Source: Deltaproteobacteria bacterium UBA4427 (lineage in GTDB: Bacteria; Myxococcota_A; UBA9160; UBA4427). Taken from it: 15,225 nt of DNA. The first letter of the stretch is position 1, and each line of letters opens with the position of its first letter. Below are positions 7,834-14,584 of this stretch, piece by piece. The position numbers and the translations under genes were made by a program. The DNA is taken from contig DGPZ01000171.1 of the NCBI GenBank assembly GCA_002390675.1, forward strand, positions 18,944 through 34,168, given 5' to 3'. The notes below the pieces were generated by a model that did no database searches, was not told where the DNA came from, and saw only the letters and a list, made by a program, of their open reading frames with translations.

Positions 7834-8014
7834 ATCCGCTCCCAGCCCATCTACACGGCTTTGCGATTCTGCCCTCAACCCCAACTCCCGAGCCTTCCAA
7901 GACTCTTTTCCGGCGATTCCAGCGGAAGCTAGCGCCCGGCCCCTACTCTGCCCTCGGAATCGAGTAGGAAGGACGCGAGCGGCGGCGGAGCCACTCGGGT
8001 ACTCTCGCGGCGCC
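7834..8014. promoter_or_regulatory. divergent control region between hemW and the M16 peptidase gene
   Basis: These 181 bases must carry promoters in both directions, though no clear -35/-10 pair was seen. They hold a perfect 7-base inverted repeat, cctactc (7942-7948) and gagtagg (7962-7968), with a 13-base spacer. The ACTC...GAGT core recalls the CIRCE operator (arms ending ACTC, starting GAGT, 9-base spacer), but both spacer and outer arms differ. It may be the operator for the hemW-hrcA transcript; that is inference. Confidence 0.3.
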
Positions 8015-10720
8015 TTGACCCCGCAAGCCACTACTCAGTCCAATTCCGCCGCTGCGACCGATGCCACTGACGATAATGGCACGCACTACGAAGTGCTCCC
8101 GAACGGACTCAAGGTCCTGCTTCGCGAGAGCCACCGCGCCCCCGTCGTTGAACTCCAGATCTGGGCCCAAGTAGGCAGCGCCGATGAGCGCGCCGGCGAA
8201 GAAGGCCTTGCCCACTTCCACGAGCACATGCTCTTCAAAGGCACCGAACGCCGCGGGGTCGGCGAAGTCGCTGGCGATATCGAAGGACTCGGTGGGCATA
8301 TTAATGCCTATACCTCTTTTGATCAGACCGTTTATCACGCGACGCTCCCCTCCGAGTCTTGGAAGGATGGGTTGGATGTCTTAGTCGATGCGGTTCGCTT
8401 TTCGATCTTCGACGAAGAAGAGGTGAAGCGAGAGCGGGAAGTTGTGATCGAAGAAATCCGCCGCTCCGAGGACACGCCTGGGCACGTATTGGGCGACCTC
8501 GCTTTTAGCGAGTGCTACCGAACGCATCCCTACGGGGCCCCGATTTTGGGGCCCGCCTCGAACGTCGGGCAATTCGACCGCGCCCAGGTCCGGCGCTTTT
8601 TCGAACGCTGGTACACACCGGATAATTTGATGGTTGTGGCGGTCGGCGACTTCGATAGCCAGGAAGTCGCGACGGAAATCAAGCGCCTCTTTGCGGATGC
8701 CGCCAAGGGCGAGACCCCACGCGTGCGAACGGAGGAGCCGCCTCTCGAAGAAATGCGCGTGGTCGCCCTTCGCCGCCCCTTCGAGGGCCATCGTGCAGAC
8801 CTGTCATGGCCGGCGGCTCGGTTCTCTGACGGCGAAGCGATTTACCTCGACCTGCTCGCCTACGTATTAGGCGAATGTGAATCCAGCCGCCTGATTCAAC
8901 ATCTGCGAGAAGGCGAAGCCCTTGTAGACCGTATCGATGCAGGCGCCTATACGCCGCTCGACCGCGGACTCTTCTCAATCGGCTTCGAGACCGATGGACC
9001 GAGATTTCTGCCCGCGCTCGAACGCGTGATCGAAGAGACCGACCGACTGCGCCGTGAGCGCGTTTCGGAAGCGGAACTCGAACGAGCCCGAGTGAACTTC
9101 CTGGCCAGCGAACAGTTCGAGCGCGAAGGCGTCTCCGGCGTCGCATCCAAACTCGGCAGCTACGAGTCCATGGGCGGCGGCTGGCGACGCGAAAGTCAAT
9201 CCCTGGAGATGCTGCGCAACGCGACCCCGGACGATCTTCTTCGCGTCGCGAAGCGGTACCTCGACCCGTGCGGCCTGACATTTGCCGCGCTGCTTCCCGA
9301 ATCGACTGATTCTGCCCTCGACGAGGATGCGATGCGCGCCGCGATCAATCGCGGCCTCGCGGCTGCTTCGACTACTCCGGGACGCCTCGCCGAGGAGGGC
9401 GAAGGTGCGCCTGCGCGTCGGGCGGCAGAAGATCAGGACGGCGAGCGCGCGGCTTTGCGATTCGGACCGCTTCGAACGACGAAGGATGGGGCTGGAGAAC
9501 GGCTCGATGCGACGCTCCCCAATGGCTTGGATATTCATGTCCTGCGTAGGCCGGAAGTGCCCATAGCAGCAGTCCGCCTCGCTTGTCCCGGCGGACTCCT
9601 TACGGAATCTGAAGAAACATCAGGCATCACGCGATTCCTTAGCGCCATGTGGACCCGCGGCACGGAGTCCTACTCTTCCGCCGAGTTCGCTCGACGAACG
9701 GAAGGACTCGCGGCGGAAATAGACGGCTTCTCCGGACGCAACTCGATTGGCATCACCCTCGACAGTCTGAGCGAAACGCTAGAACCGGCCTTCGATCTCT
9801 TTGCTGAAGCATTGCTTGCACCACGTCTCGATCCCGAGGAGATAGAACGCGAGCGACGCGAAACTATCGCCGCCATCGATCGGCGTACGGATCGCCTGGG
9901 CCAGCTCGCTTTCCAGCTCTTCGCGAAAACCGAATTCGAAGACCATCCCTACCGACTCACGGTCTTAGGCGAGCGCGAATCGATCGAACGCATCGATGCC
10001 GACGTGCTCGCCGCCCACTCGCGCCAATTGCTGCGAGCCGATCGCGCATCCATCGCAGTCGTAGGCGACGTCGACCCCGAAAAAATCGGCCGCGTGATCG
10101 CGGATCGATTGGGCGCCCTGCCCTCCGGCGGCGATGCCTTTGATCTTCCGCCTGCTGCTGCACGTGGCGTCGGCGTTCGGGAATCCTCACTCATCAAAGA
10201 CCGCTCACAGTCGCATCTCGTCGTCGGCTTCCGCGGACTCACGCTCGAAGATCCGGACCGACACACGCTGGAGCTGATTTCGCAGATGCTCGCAGGACAA
10301 GGCGGCCGACTCTTTCTGGAGCTCCGCGATCGCCAGAGCCTCGCCTACACAGTTTCAGCCTCGAACATAGAAGGCCTCGCCCCGGGCTACTTCTCGCTCT
10401 ATATCGCGACCGCTCCGGACAAGATGAAACGCGCGCGCGCCGGCATGTTCGAGGAGATCGATCGCCTCCTGAGCGAGCGCCCCGATCCCGAGGAACTCGC
10501 GCGAGCGATCCGCTTCGGAACCGGCAGCTTCGCTATCGACTCCCAGCGCAGCCACGGCCGCGCCGCACACATCGCCCTCGACTCGATCTATGGCCTCGGT
10601 CCCGACCACACCGAGTCCTACCCAAGCGAGATCGCCAAGATCACTCCGGACGATGTCCTTCGCGTCGCACAGCGAGTTTTCCGCAAGGACGCCTGCACGA
10701 TCGCGGCGGTCCATCCATAG
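8015..10720 (+). CDS. fused two-domain M16 family zinc metallopeptidase (insulinase/pitrilysin type)
   Basis: M16 peptidases cut peptides inside a clam-shell chamber; single-chain enzymes have a catalytic and an inactive half. Here 901 residues hold both. The N-terminal half (about 20-440) has the inverted zinc motif HFHEH with zinc ligands His67 and His71 and base Glu70; Glu147 (in REVVIEEI) fits the third ligand, 76 residues after His71. The C-terminal half (about 495-901) repeats the fold but replaces the motif with GITRFLSAM near 537-545, and carries the Arg/Tyr substrate-binding motif LRDRQSLAYTV (about 770-780). The start is TTG at 8015; no in-frame ATG or GTG lies before the domain and there is no good ribosome site, so the start is the weakest part of the call. 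No signal peptide is seen with this start, so location is uncertain. It is divergent from hemW. Confidence 0.93.
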   Translation: MTPQATTQSNSAAATDATDDNGTHYEVLPNGLKVLLRESHRAPVVELQIWAQVGSADERAGEEGLAHFHEHMLFKGTERRGVGEVAGDIEGLGGHINAYTSFDQTVYHATLPSESWKDGLDVLVDAVRFSIFDEEEVKREREVVIEEIRRSEDTPGHVLGDLAFSECYRTHPYGAPILGPASNVGQFDRAQVRRFFERWYTPDNLMVVAVGDFDSQEVATEIKRLFADAAKGETPRVRTEEPPLEEMRVVALRRPFEGHRADLSWPAARFSDGEAIYLDLLAYVLGECESSRLIQHLREGEALVDRIDAGAYTPLDRGLFSIGFETDGPRFLPALERVIEETDRLRRERVSEAELERARVNFLASEQFEREGVSGVASKLGSYESMGGGWRRESQSLEMLRNATPDDLLRVAKRYLDPCGLTFAALLPESTDSALDEDAMRAAINRGLAAASTTPGRLAEEGEGAPARRAAEDQDGERAALRFGPLRTTKDGAGERLDATLPNGLDIHVLRRPEVPIAAVRLACPGGLLTESEETSGITRFLSAMWTRGTESYSSAEFARRTEGLAAEIDGFSGRNSIGITLDSLSETLEPAFDLFAEALLAPRLDPEEIERERRETIAAIDRRTDRLGQLAFQLFAKTEFEDHPYRLTVLGERESIERIDADVLAAHSRQLLRADRASIAVVGDVDPEKIGRVIADRLGALPSGGDAFDLPPAAARGVGVRESSLIKDRSQSHLVVGFRGLTLEDPDRHTLELISQMLAGQGGRLFLELRDRQSLAYTVSASNIEGLAPGYFSLYIATAPDKMKRARAGMFEEIDRLLSERPDPEELARAIRFGTGSFAIDSQRSHGRAAHIALDSIYGLGPDHTESYPSEIAKITPDDVLRVAQRVFRKDACTIAAVHP

Positions 10721-10741
10721 GCGAGTCGCCTAAAGTAGTCG

Positions 10742-10757
10742 CCGGCGCATTCGCCGG
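10742..10757 (+). terminator. GC hairpin after the M16 gene
   Basis: Arms CCGGCG and CGCCGG enclose a CATT loop, 21 bases after the M16 stop codon. No T run follows, so it is not a standard intrinsic terminator. It could protect the message end or assist Rho-dependent stopping. Confidence 0.3.
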
Positions 10758-10891
10758 ACCAACTGGAATACCTCCCGCTATCTCCGCCCGCCCAGTGTTC
10801 CTAGATGGCTCCGGTTTTCCCGGATCGAGAATAGAAGCCCCAAACGCGGTCCGCTGGAATGCTCAAACCAACGGTTTCTATTAATGAAATA

Positions 10892-11099
10892 GAGCTACCG
10901 CGTGGCTGAGTGATGGGCCTGTCCCCCGCGCCGGTCAACCTTCAAACGATACTCGAAAGGGCAAGCGAGGAGTCGTGCGGCTGGGTAGCAGGCTGGGAGC
11001 GCCCATAAGGAGATGGGCGCTCACCGAGCAGGCTACGGATGATACTCGCCTTCCCAAGCGAGGTATCTACACGGCGCGACCGAAGGTCTACAAAAGGCC
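10892..11099 (+). ncRNA. ssrS: probable 6S RNA
   Basis: 6S RNA mimics an open promoter, binds the housekeeping RNA polymerase holoenzyme and serves as template for short product RNAs. Seen: bases 10915-10935 begin GGGCCTGTCCCC; the matching E. coli 6S segment (nt 24-44, recalled from memory) begins GGGCCAGTCCCC, and 17 of 21 positions agree without gaps. The fold fits: CGCGCCG (10927-10933) pairs with CGGCGCG (11072-11078), then an open bubble (10934-10947 against TACA at 11068-11071). A long rod follows: 10948-10955 with 11059-11067, 10959-10969 with 11045-11055, a second loop, then an apical hairpin 10985-11036 containing a perfect ten-pair stem. GGCCT (10916-10920) and AGGCC (11095-11099) close it. 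The 5' end is placed by matching E. coli nt 1; a TATTAA -10-like box at 10879-10884 agrees. Ends are approximate. An unrelated structured RNA is the alternative. Confidence 0.72.
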
Positions 11100-11397
11100 G
11101 AAATTCCCCTTGAAAGCTCGAGACGTGGTTCGGAAGCCTCGATTCCGGTTCCCACAACTTCCAATCAGACTTCTGTCGCGCGATGTTCCGAGATTGTAGA
11201 CCATTAAATCATTTTAAGATCAGAATCTGTGACACTTTTTCGTTTTTTCAGCCACCACACGTAGGCTGCGGCAGAATAAGCCGATCGGGCTCACGTCAGA
11301 AGCAGCTCAGGATGCCAAGCGAGCGGACTGAAACGAGAATTCGTCATCCTATTTCTCGAACCGTTGCGCCTGTACGCGGCTCACTGGGTATTAAAGC
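11100..11397. other. intergenic region between the 6S RNA candidate and ggt
   Basis: No convincing gene. It holds a hairpin with arms CGGAA/TTCCG inside GTGG/CCAC (about 11126-11156) and an AT-rich patch unlike the surroundings (about 11196-11250) with T5 at 11236-11240 and T6 at 11243-11248. The weak ggt terminator is also here (11331-11358). The T tracts could help end the upstream RNA, but no strong hairpin precedes them directly. Confidence 0.4.
11331..11358 (-). terminator. weak terminator-like hairpin after ggt
   Basis: On the minus strand, CGAGAA (11358-11353) and TTCTCG (11339-11334) flank a 13-base loop and are followed by only three T. It lies 40 bases after the ggt stop. The long loop and short T run make it a weak candidate. 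Confidence 0.25.
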
Positions 11398-13134
11398 TCA
11401 CGGCCTGGTGGCATCGACACCCACCGCGGCGCCATCTGACCGCGGGTCCGACCCGCCAAAATGGTATCCCGTCGCCGAATCGACCACGATGACTTCCGCA
11501 GCAGACCAATGGCGTGAGCTTCGCTCAACGACATGCCCCTTCGCCTCCAGAGCTGAGACCACTTCGTCCGCCAGCTCCGGCTCGACGCGCAGCTTGTTCG
11601 GATCCCATTGATGGTGATAGCGAGGCGCCGAAGCGGCAGCCTTCGCATCCATCTTCCAGTCCACCACGTTCAGAATCGTGAGCAGAGTGGTCGTAATAAT
11701 GCGCGGACCACCGGGGCTACCCGTCACCATAAAGAGTTCGCCGTCACGGTCGATGATCGTGGGCGTCATACTCGAAAGCGGACGCTTACCCGCAGCAGGA
11801 AGGTTAGAGCCACGGGTATCGATCAGGCCATAGCTGTTAGGCGTGTTCTTGGCCGTCGCGAAATCGTCCATCTCGTTATTCAAAACGACGCCAGTCCCCG
11901 GCACCGTGATCCCTGAACCGTAGGGCGTGTTAATCGTCATTGTTAGCGCCACGGCGCGGCCCGCGGAGTCTGTCACCGAGAGATGCGTCGTGCCCGCGTC
12001 TTCCGGAATCGAGCCCGGACCCGAGATCACGGTGGCAGTCTCCGCATTCATCCGTCCGCGCTGTGCCTCCGCGTAGGACTTTGAAACGAGGCGCTTGATC
12101 GGCACGTCTACGAAATCGGAATCACCCATGAACGCTGCACGATCCGCGAAAGCGAGCTTCATGGCTTCGGTCACAAGATGCATCGCCGGCGCACTACCCA
12201 TCCGCATCTCAGAAAGCGGATAGCCCTCGAGGACATTTAACGCCTGAACAAGCACTGCCCCGCCGGAAGACGGCGGCGGAAAACTCGCGACACGAAGGCC
12301 TCGATACGTCCCCATGACAGGCTCGCGCCACTTCGGCTCGTAGTTCACGAGATCCTCGAGGGTCAACAATCCGCCGCGCTTCTGAACTTCCGCGACCATC
12401 GCCTGCCCGACAACGCCGTCCTGAAAAACACCGACTCCTCGCCGCGCGAGCAGATCAAGCGACTTCGCTAGATCCGCCTGAACAATCGTCTCGCCCCGCA
12501 TATTGGCCGCATCAAAAGGCGTGAACTGAATCCTCCACGTCTCCGGGAAGACTGCTTCGGGAAAACGCGTCCGCATGAAACCTGCCATCCGGGCGTGATA
12601 GCGACCGATCACAAGACCATCTCGCGCGAGCTCGATGGCCGGTGCCAAAACCTGCGAAAGCGGCATCGTCCCATGCGCTTCCAGAAGAGCGATCATCCCC
12701 GGCACAAAAGAAGGCGTCGCAACGGCCAAAGGCCCCACGACCGAAGCCCGCTTCGGCACCCCAGGATCGGTGTACATCGTCGGCGTCGCCCCAGCCGGCG
12801 CCGTCTCCCGCGCGTCGAGCGCCCGAATCGTCCCGTCCTCAAGCCGCACCAGCGCAAACGCGCCACCGCCGACCCCCGCCGAGAAGGGCTGGGCCACACC
12901 GACCGCGAAAGCCGTAGCGACCGCTGCATCAATCGCGTTGCCACCCTCATTCAGAATCCGCGCGCCGGCTTCGGCCGCCGCATAATGGGTCGAAACGACC
13001 ATCCCGCCCTGCCCGCGAACAGGTGGCTCAGACGCGGCCTGCACCAAACTCGCGGGCAAAAGCAAAAGCCCGGCGGCGAGCAGTACAAGAAAAGTGTGCA
13101 GATCACGCGCGTGTGCGGTGGTCACATTCGACAT
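11398..13134 (-). CDS. ggt: gamma-glutamyltransferase (glutathione hydrolase), periplasmic
   Basis: N-terminal-nucleophile hydrolase that removes or transfers the gamma-glutamyl group of glutathione and related peptides. Numbering from ATG at 13134 (578 residues, normal): a Sec signal peptide about 1-33 with a hydrophobic core (FLVLLAAGLLLLPASL) and likely cleavage after VQA. The precursor should cut itself before Thr382 in GTTHLSV to give a large subunit and a 197-residue small subunit. Other family residues visible are Arg109 in ALDARETAP (alpha-carboxylate binding), EMDDF at 421-425, Ser454-Ser455 in PLSSM and Gly475-Gly476 in SPGGP (oxyanion region). The upstream open frame to 13416 overlaps the divergent gene and has no family likeness; a GAGGGG about 12 bases before the ATG supports this start. 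It is divergent from the cyclophilin gene, 82 bases apart. Confidence 0.95.
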   Translation of the reverse strand: MSNVTTAHARDLHTFLVLLAAGLLLLPASLVQAASEPPVRGQGGMVVSTHYAAAEAGARILNEGGNAIDAAVATAFAVGVAQPFSAGVGGGAFALVRLEDGTIRALDARETAPAGATPTMYTDPGVPKRASVVGPLAVATPSFVPGMIALLEAHGTMPLSQVLAPAIELARDGLVIGRYHARMAGFMRTRFPEAVFPETWRIQFTPFDAANMRGETIVQADLAKSLDLLARRGVGVFQDGVVGQAMVAEVQKRGGLLTLEDLVNYEPKWREPVMGTYRGLRVASFPPPSSGGAVLVQALNVLEGYPLSEMRMGSAPAMHLVTEAMKLAFADRAAFMGDSDFVDVPIKRLVSKSYAEAQRGRMNAETATVISGPGSIPEDAGTTHLSVTDSAGRAVALTMTINTPYGSGITVPGTGVVLNNEMDDFATAKNTPNSYGLIDTRGSNLPAAGKRPLSSMTPTIIDRDGELFMVTGSPGGPRIITTTLLTILNVVDWKMDAKAAASAPRYHHQWDPNKLRVEPELADEVVSALEAKGHVVERSSRHWSAAEVIVVDSATGYHFGGSDPRSDGAAVGVDATRP

Positions 13135-13216
13135 CAGCAATTCGAACCCCTCGGAGACCGTCGGCCCAGAGCGGATTAGTCTCAGCTCCTTGGCGTTCCC
13201 GGTCGATATAGAGCGT
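13135..13216. promoter_or_regulatory. divergent control region between ggt and the cyclophilin gene
   Basis: These 82 bases separate two divergent starts and so should hold both promoters. A GATATAGAG stretch lies only a few bases before the cyclophilin ATG, too close for a normal leader. No -35/-10 pair in good register was recognised. Confidence 0.3.
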
Positions 13217-14143
13217 ATGCGAACCACGCTATCACAAAGACTCTCGACTCCCGAAGGCCTCCGAACCGGGGTTGCAGGAATCGCGCTCGGCGCCCTTCTC
13301 TTAAGCGGCATCGGCGGTTTGGTCGGCTGCGATCGAAACACTGGGCTCCAAAAGGACCATGCCTCGGTCAAGAGAATCGAGCCCGCGAATCCAGACGCTG
13401 TCACAGAGGACGACACTCCCTTCGAATGGCCCAGCGATCCGAGTCACCCCGTCCTTGAGATTAAGATCTCCTCCCCTGTCGCGAGTGGGTCCATCCTCGT
13501 CGAACTCATGCCCGAGCTCGCCCCAGGCAGCGTCGTGCATGTCGTCGAACTCGCCGAAGACGGCTTCTATGACGGCACCACGTTCCACCGCGTCATTCCC
13601 GACTTCATGCTCCAGGGCGGTGACCCCAACTCACGCGACCGCGATCCGACCAACGACGGTGCCGGACAAGCGGGTCGCCCGATCCAAGACGAATTCAGCA
13701 AAGCGCCCTTCCTGCGCGGCGTGGTCGGCATGGGCAACAAGGGCCGGCAGAATTCCACCAGCACCCAATTCTTTATTATGCAGGCCGACAACGGCGGTCT
13801 CGACGGTCGCTACAACACCATTGGCCGCGTCCTCGACGGTCTCGACCTCGTCGATCAACTCGCGGCGGTTAAGACCGACCGAACCGGCCGCTGGGGCCCC
13901 AAGGATCGCCCCATCGAAAACATCATCATCGAATCCGTCCGCCCGATAGGCCAGGTCGGAGCGATTCTCGCGGCCATCGAACTCGAAGCGGACGCCGCGA
14001 AAATCGAATTCGCCAGCGCAGAGCATGCGAACAGCTTGACGGGTGGACGATCCGGTAGCAGTAAAGCCGGCTCGAACTCGGCCAACGCCCCCGCCTCTCT
14101 CGGCGGCACCGATCGAGAACGGCTCGAAGCCGAAGCTCGCTGA
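13217..14143 (+). CDS. cyclophilin-type peptidyl-prolyl cis-trans isomerase, lipoprotein
   Basis: Catalyses proline isomerisation during protein folding, here outside the cytoplasm. Numbering from ATG at 13217 (308 residues): a lipoprotein signal with a perfect lipobox LVGC, lipidated Cys38. Residue +2 is Asp, which in enterobacteria keeps a lipoprotein in the inner membrane; whether that rule holds here is unknown. A spacer (39-78) leads to the cyclophilin domain, about 79-262, with FHRVIPDFMLQGGD at 123-136 (catalytic Arg125) and TQFFIM at 183-188. The usual NSQFFI is here STSTQFFI. A tail of about 45 residues, rich in Gly, Ser and Ala, follows the domain. The frame extends upstream to 13094, but that part overlaps ggt and would bury the signal peptide. 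The ribosome site is weak. Confidence 0.92.
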   Translation: MRTTLSQRLSTPEGLRTGVAGIALGALLLSGIGGLVGCDRNTGLQKDHASVKRIEPANPDAVTEDDTPFEWPSDPSHPVLEIKISSPVASGSILVELMPELAPGSVVHVVELAEDGFYDGTTFHRVIPDFMLQGGDPNSRDRDPTNDGAGQAGRPIQDEFSKAPFLRGVVGMGNKGRQNSTSTQFFIMQADNGGLDGRYNTIGRVLDGLDLVDQLAAVKTDRTGRWGPKDRPIENIIIESVRPIGQVGAILAAIELEADAAKIEFASAEHANSLTGGRSGSSKAGSNSANAPASLGGTDRERLEAEAR

Positions 14144-14338
14144 TTCCGCTCCGGTAGGAATTGGCGCTGGCATTGGTGCTAAGAAGCTGCGCCTGCGAGG
14201 TCACTCAGCCCCCGTGGTAGGAACACGTCGCCCTGAAGATCCTGACCCGGGCCTGCGCATTCCTCTCATCTATCGACCTTTTAATGTCGATGGGCATAGA
14301 CGGAGCGGAACGGTCCTGTACTCTCCCCCTCCTTCGGT

Positions 14339-14414
14339 GGCCCGGTAGCTCAGTTGGTAGAGCACGCGACTGAAAATTGCGGTGTCGGCGGTTCGAGCCC
14401 GCCCTGGGCCACCA
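14339..14414 (+). tRNA. tRNA-Phe (anticodon GAA)
   Basis: All 76 bases form a standard cloverleaf: acceptor GGCCCGG with CTGGGCC (one G-U pair), D arm GCTC-AGTTGGTA-GAGC, anticodon stem CGCGA with TTGCG around the loop CTGAAAA (anticodon GAA, so phenylalanine), five-base variable loop GTGTC, T arm GGCGG-TTCGAGC-CCGCC. The discriminator A and the terminal CCA are encoded in the DNA. Confidence 0.98.
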
Positions 14415-14423
14415 CCTTACTTT

Positions 14424-14448
14424 CGCGCCAATGAATTGAATTGGCGCG
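14424..14448 (+). terminator. hairpin just after tRNA-Phe
   Basis: Perfect nine-pair stem CGCGCCAAT/ATTGGCGCG with a seven-base loop, starting ten bases after the CCA. No T run follows on either strand. It is likely the transcript end or a 3' processing barrier for the tRNA. Confidence 0.45.
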
Positions 14449-14584
14449 AGGACAGGGCCGAAGGATTCGGCCGTGTCGGCGCTTGTGGAGTGGCCTGAAG
14501 CCGAACCCTCCGTAGCGGGTTGTAGCCAATCGCCACAACCGATTTTCAGCGGCCGCCCATCCCCGCCGTTCGGCATCCGGCTAG

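Noticed and set aside
7834..8031. Upstream extension of hemW to 8031
   Set aside because: The added 66 residues have no family likeness, overlap the M16 start, and a GTG with a GGGAG site at 7833 fits better.
10892..11156. tmRNA, RNase P RNA, SRP RNA, or cobalamin or cyclic-di-GMP riboswitch in the same gap
   Set aside because: I looked for their hallmark sequences (for example the RNase P GAGGAAAGTCC and the T-arm GGTTCGAATCC of tmRNA) and found none.
10942..11199. Short open frames on both strands (71 and 74 codons) within the 6S candidate
   Set aside because: Their peptides are basic or Ser-rich with no domain pattern, they have no good ribosome site, and the region is explained better by RNA structure.
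13135..13416. Upstream extension of ggt to 13416, and of the cyclophilin gene to 13094
   Set aside because: Both would overlap the divergent neighbour and bury clear signal peptides; starts at 13134 and 13217 give clean signals.
14205..14576. Minus-strand open frame over the tRNA containing the peptide WWPRAGSNRRHRNFQSRAL, and its neighbour with GGLEPPTPQFSVACSTN
   Set aside because: This is the familiar false protein produced by reading the antisense strand of a tRNA gene; the tRNA cloverleaf explains the conservation.
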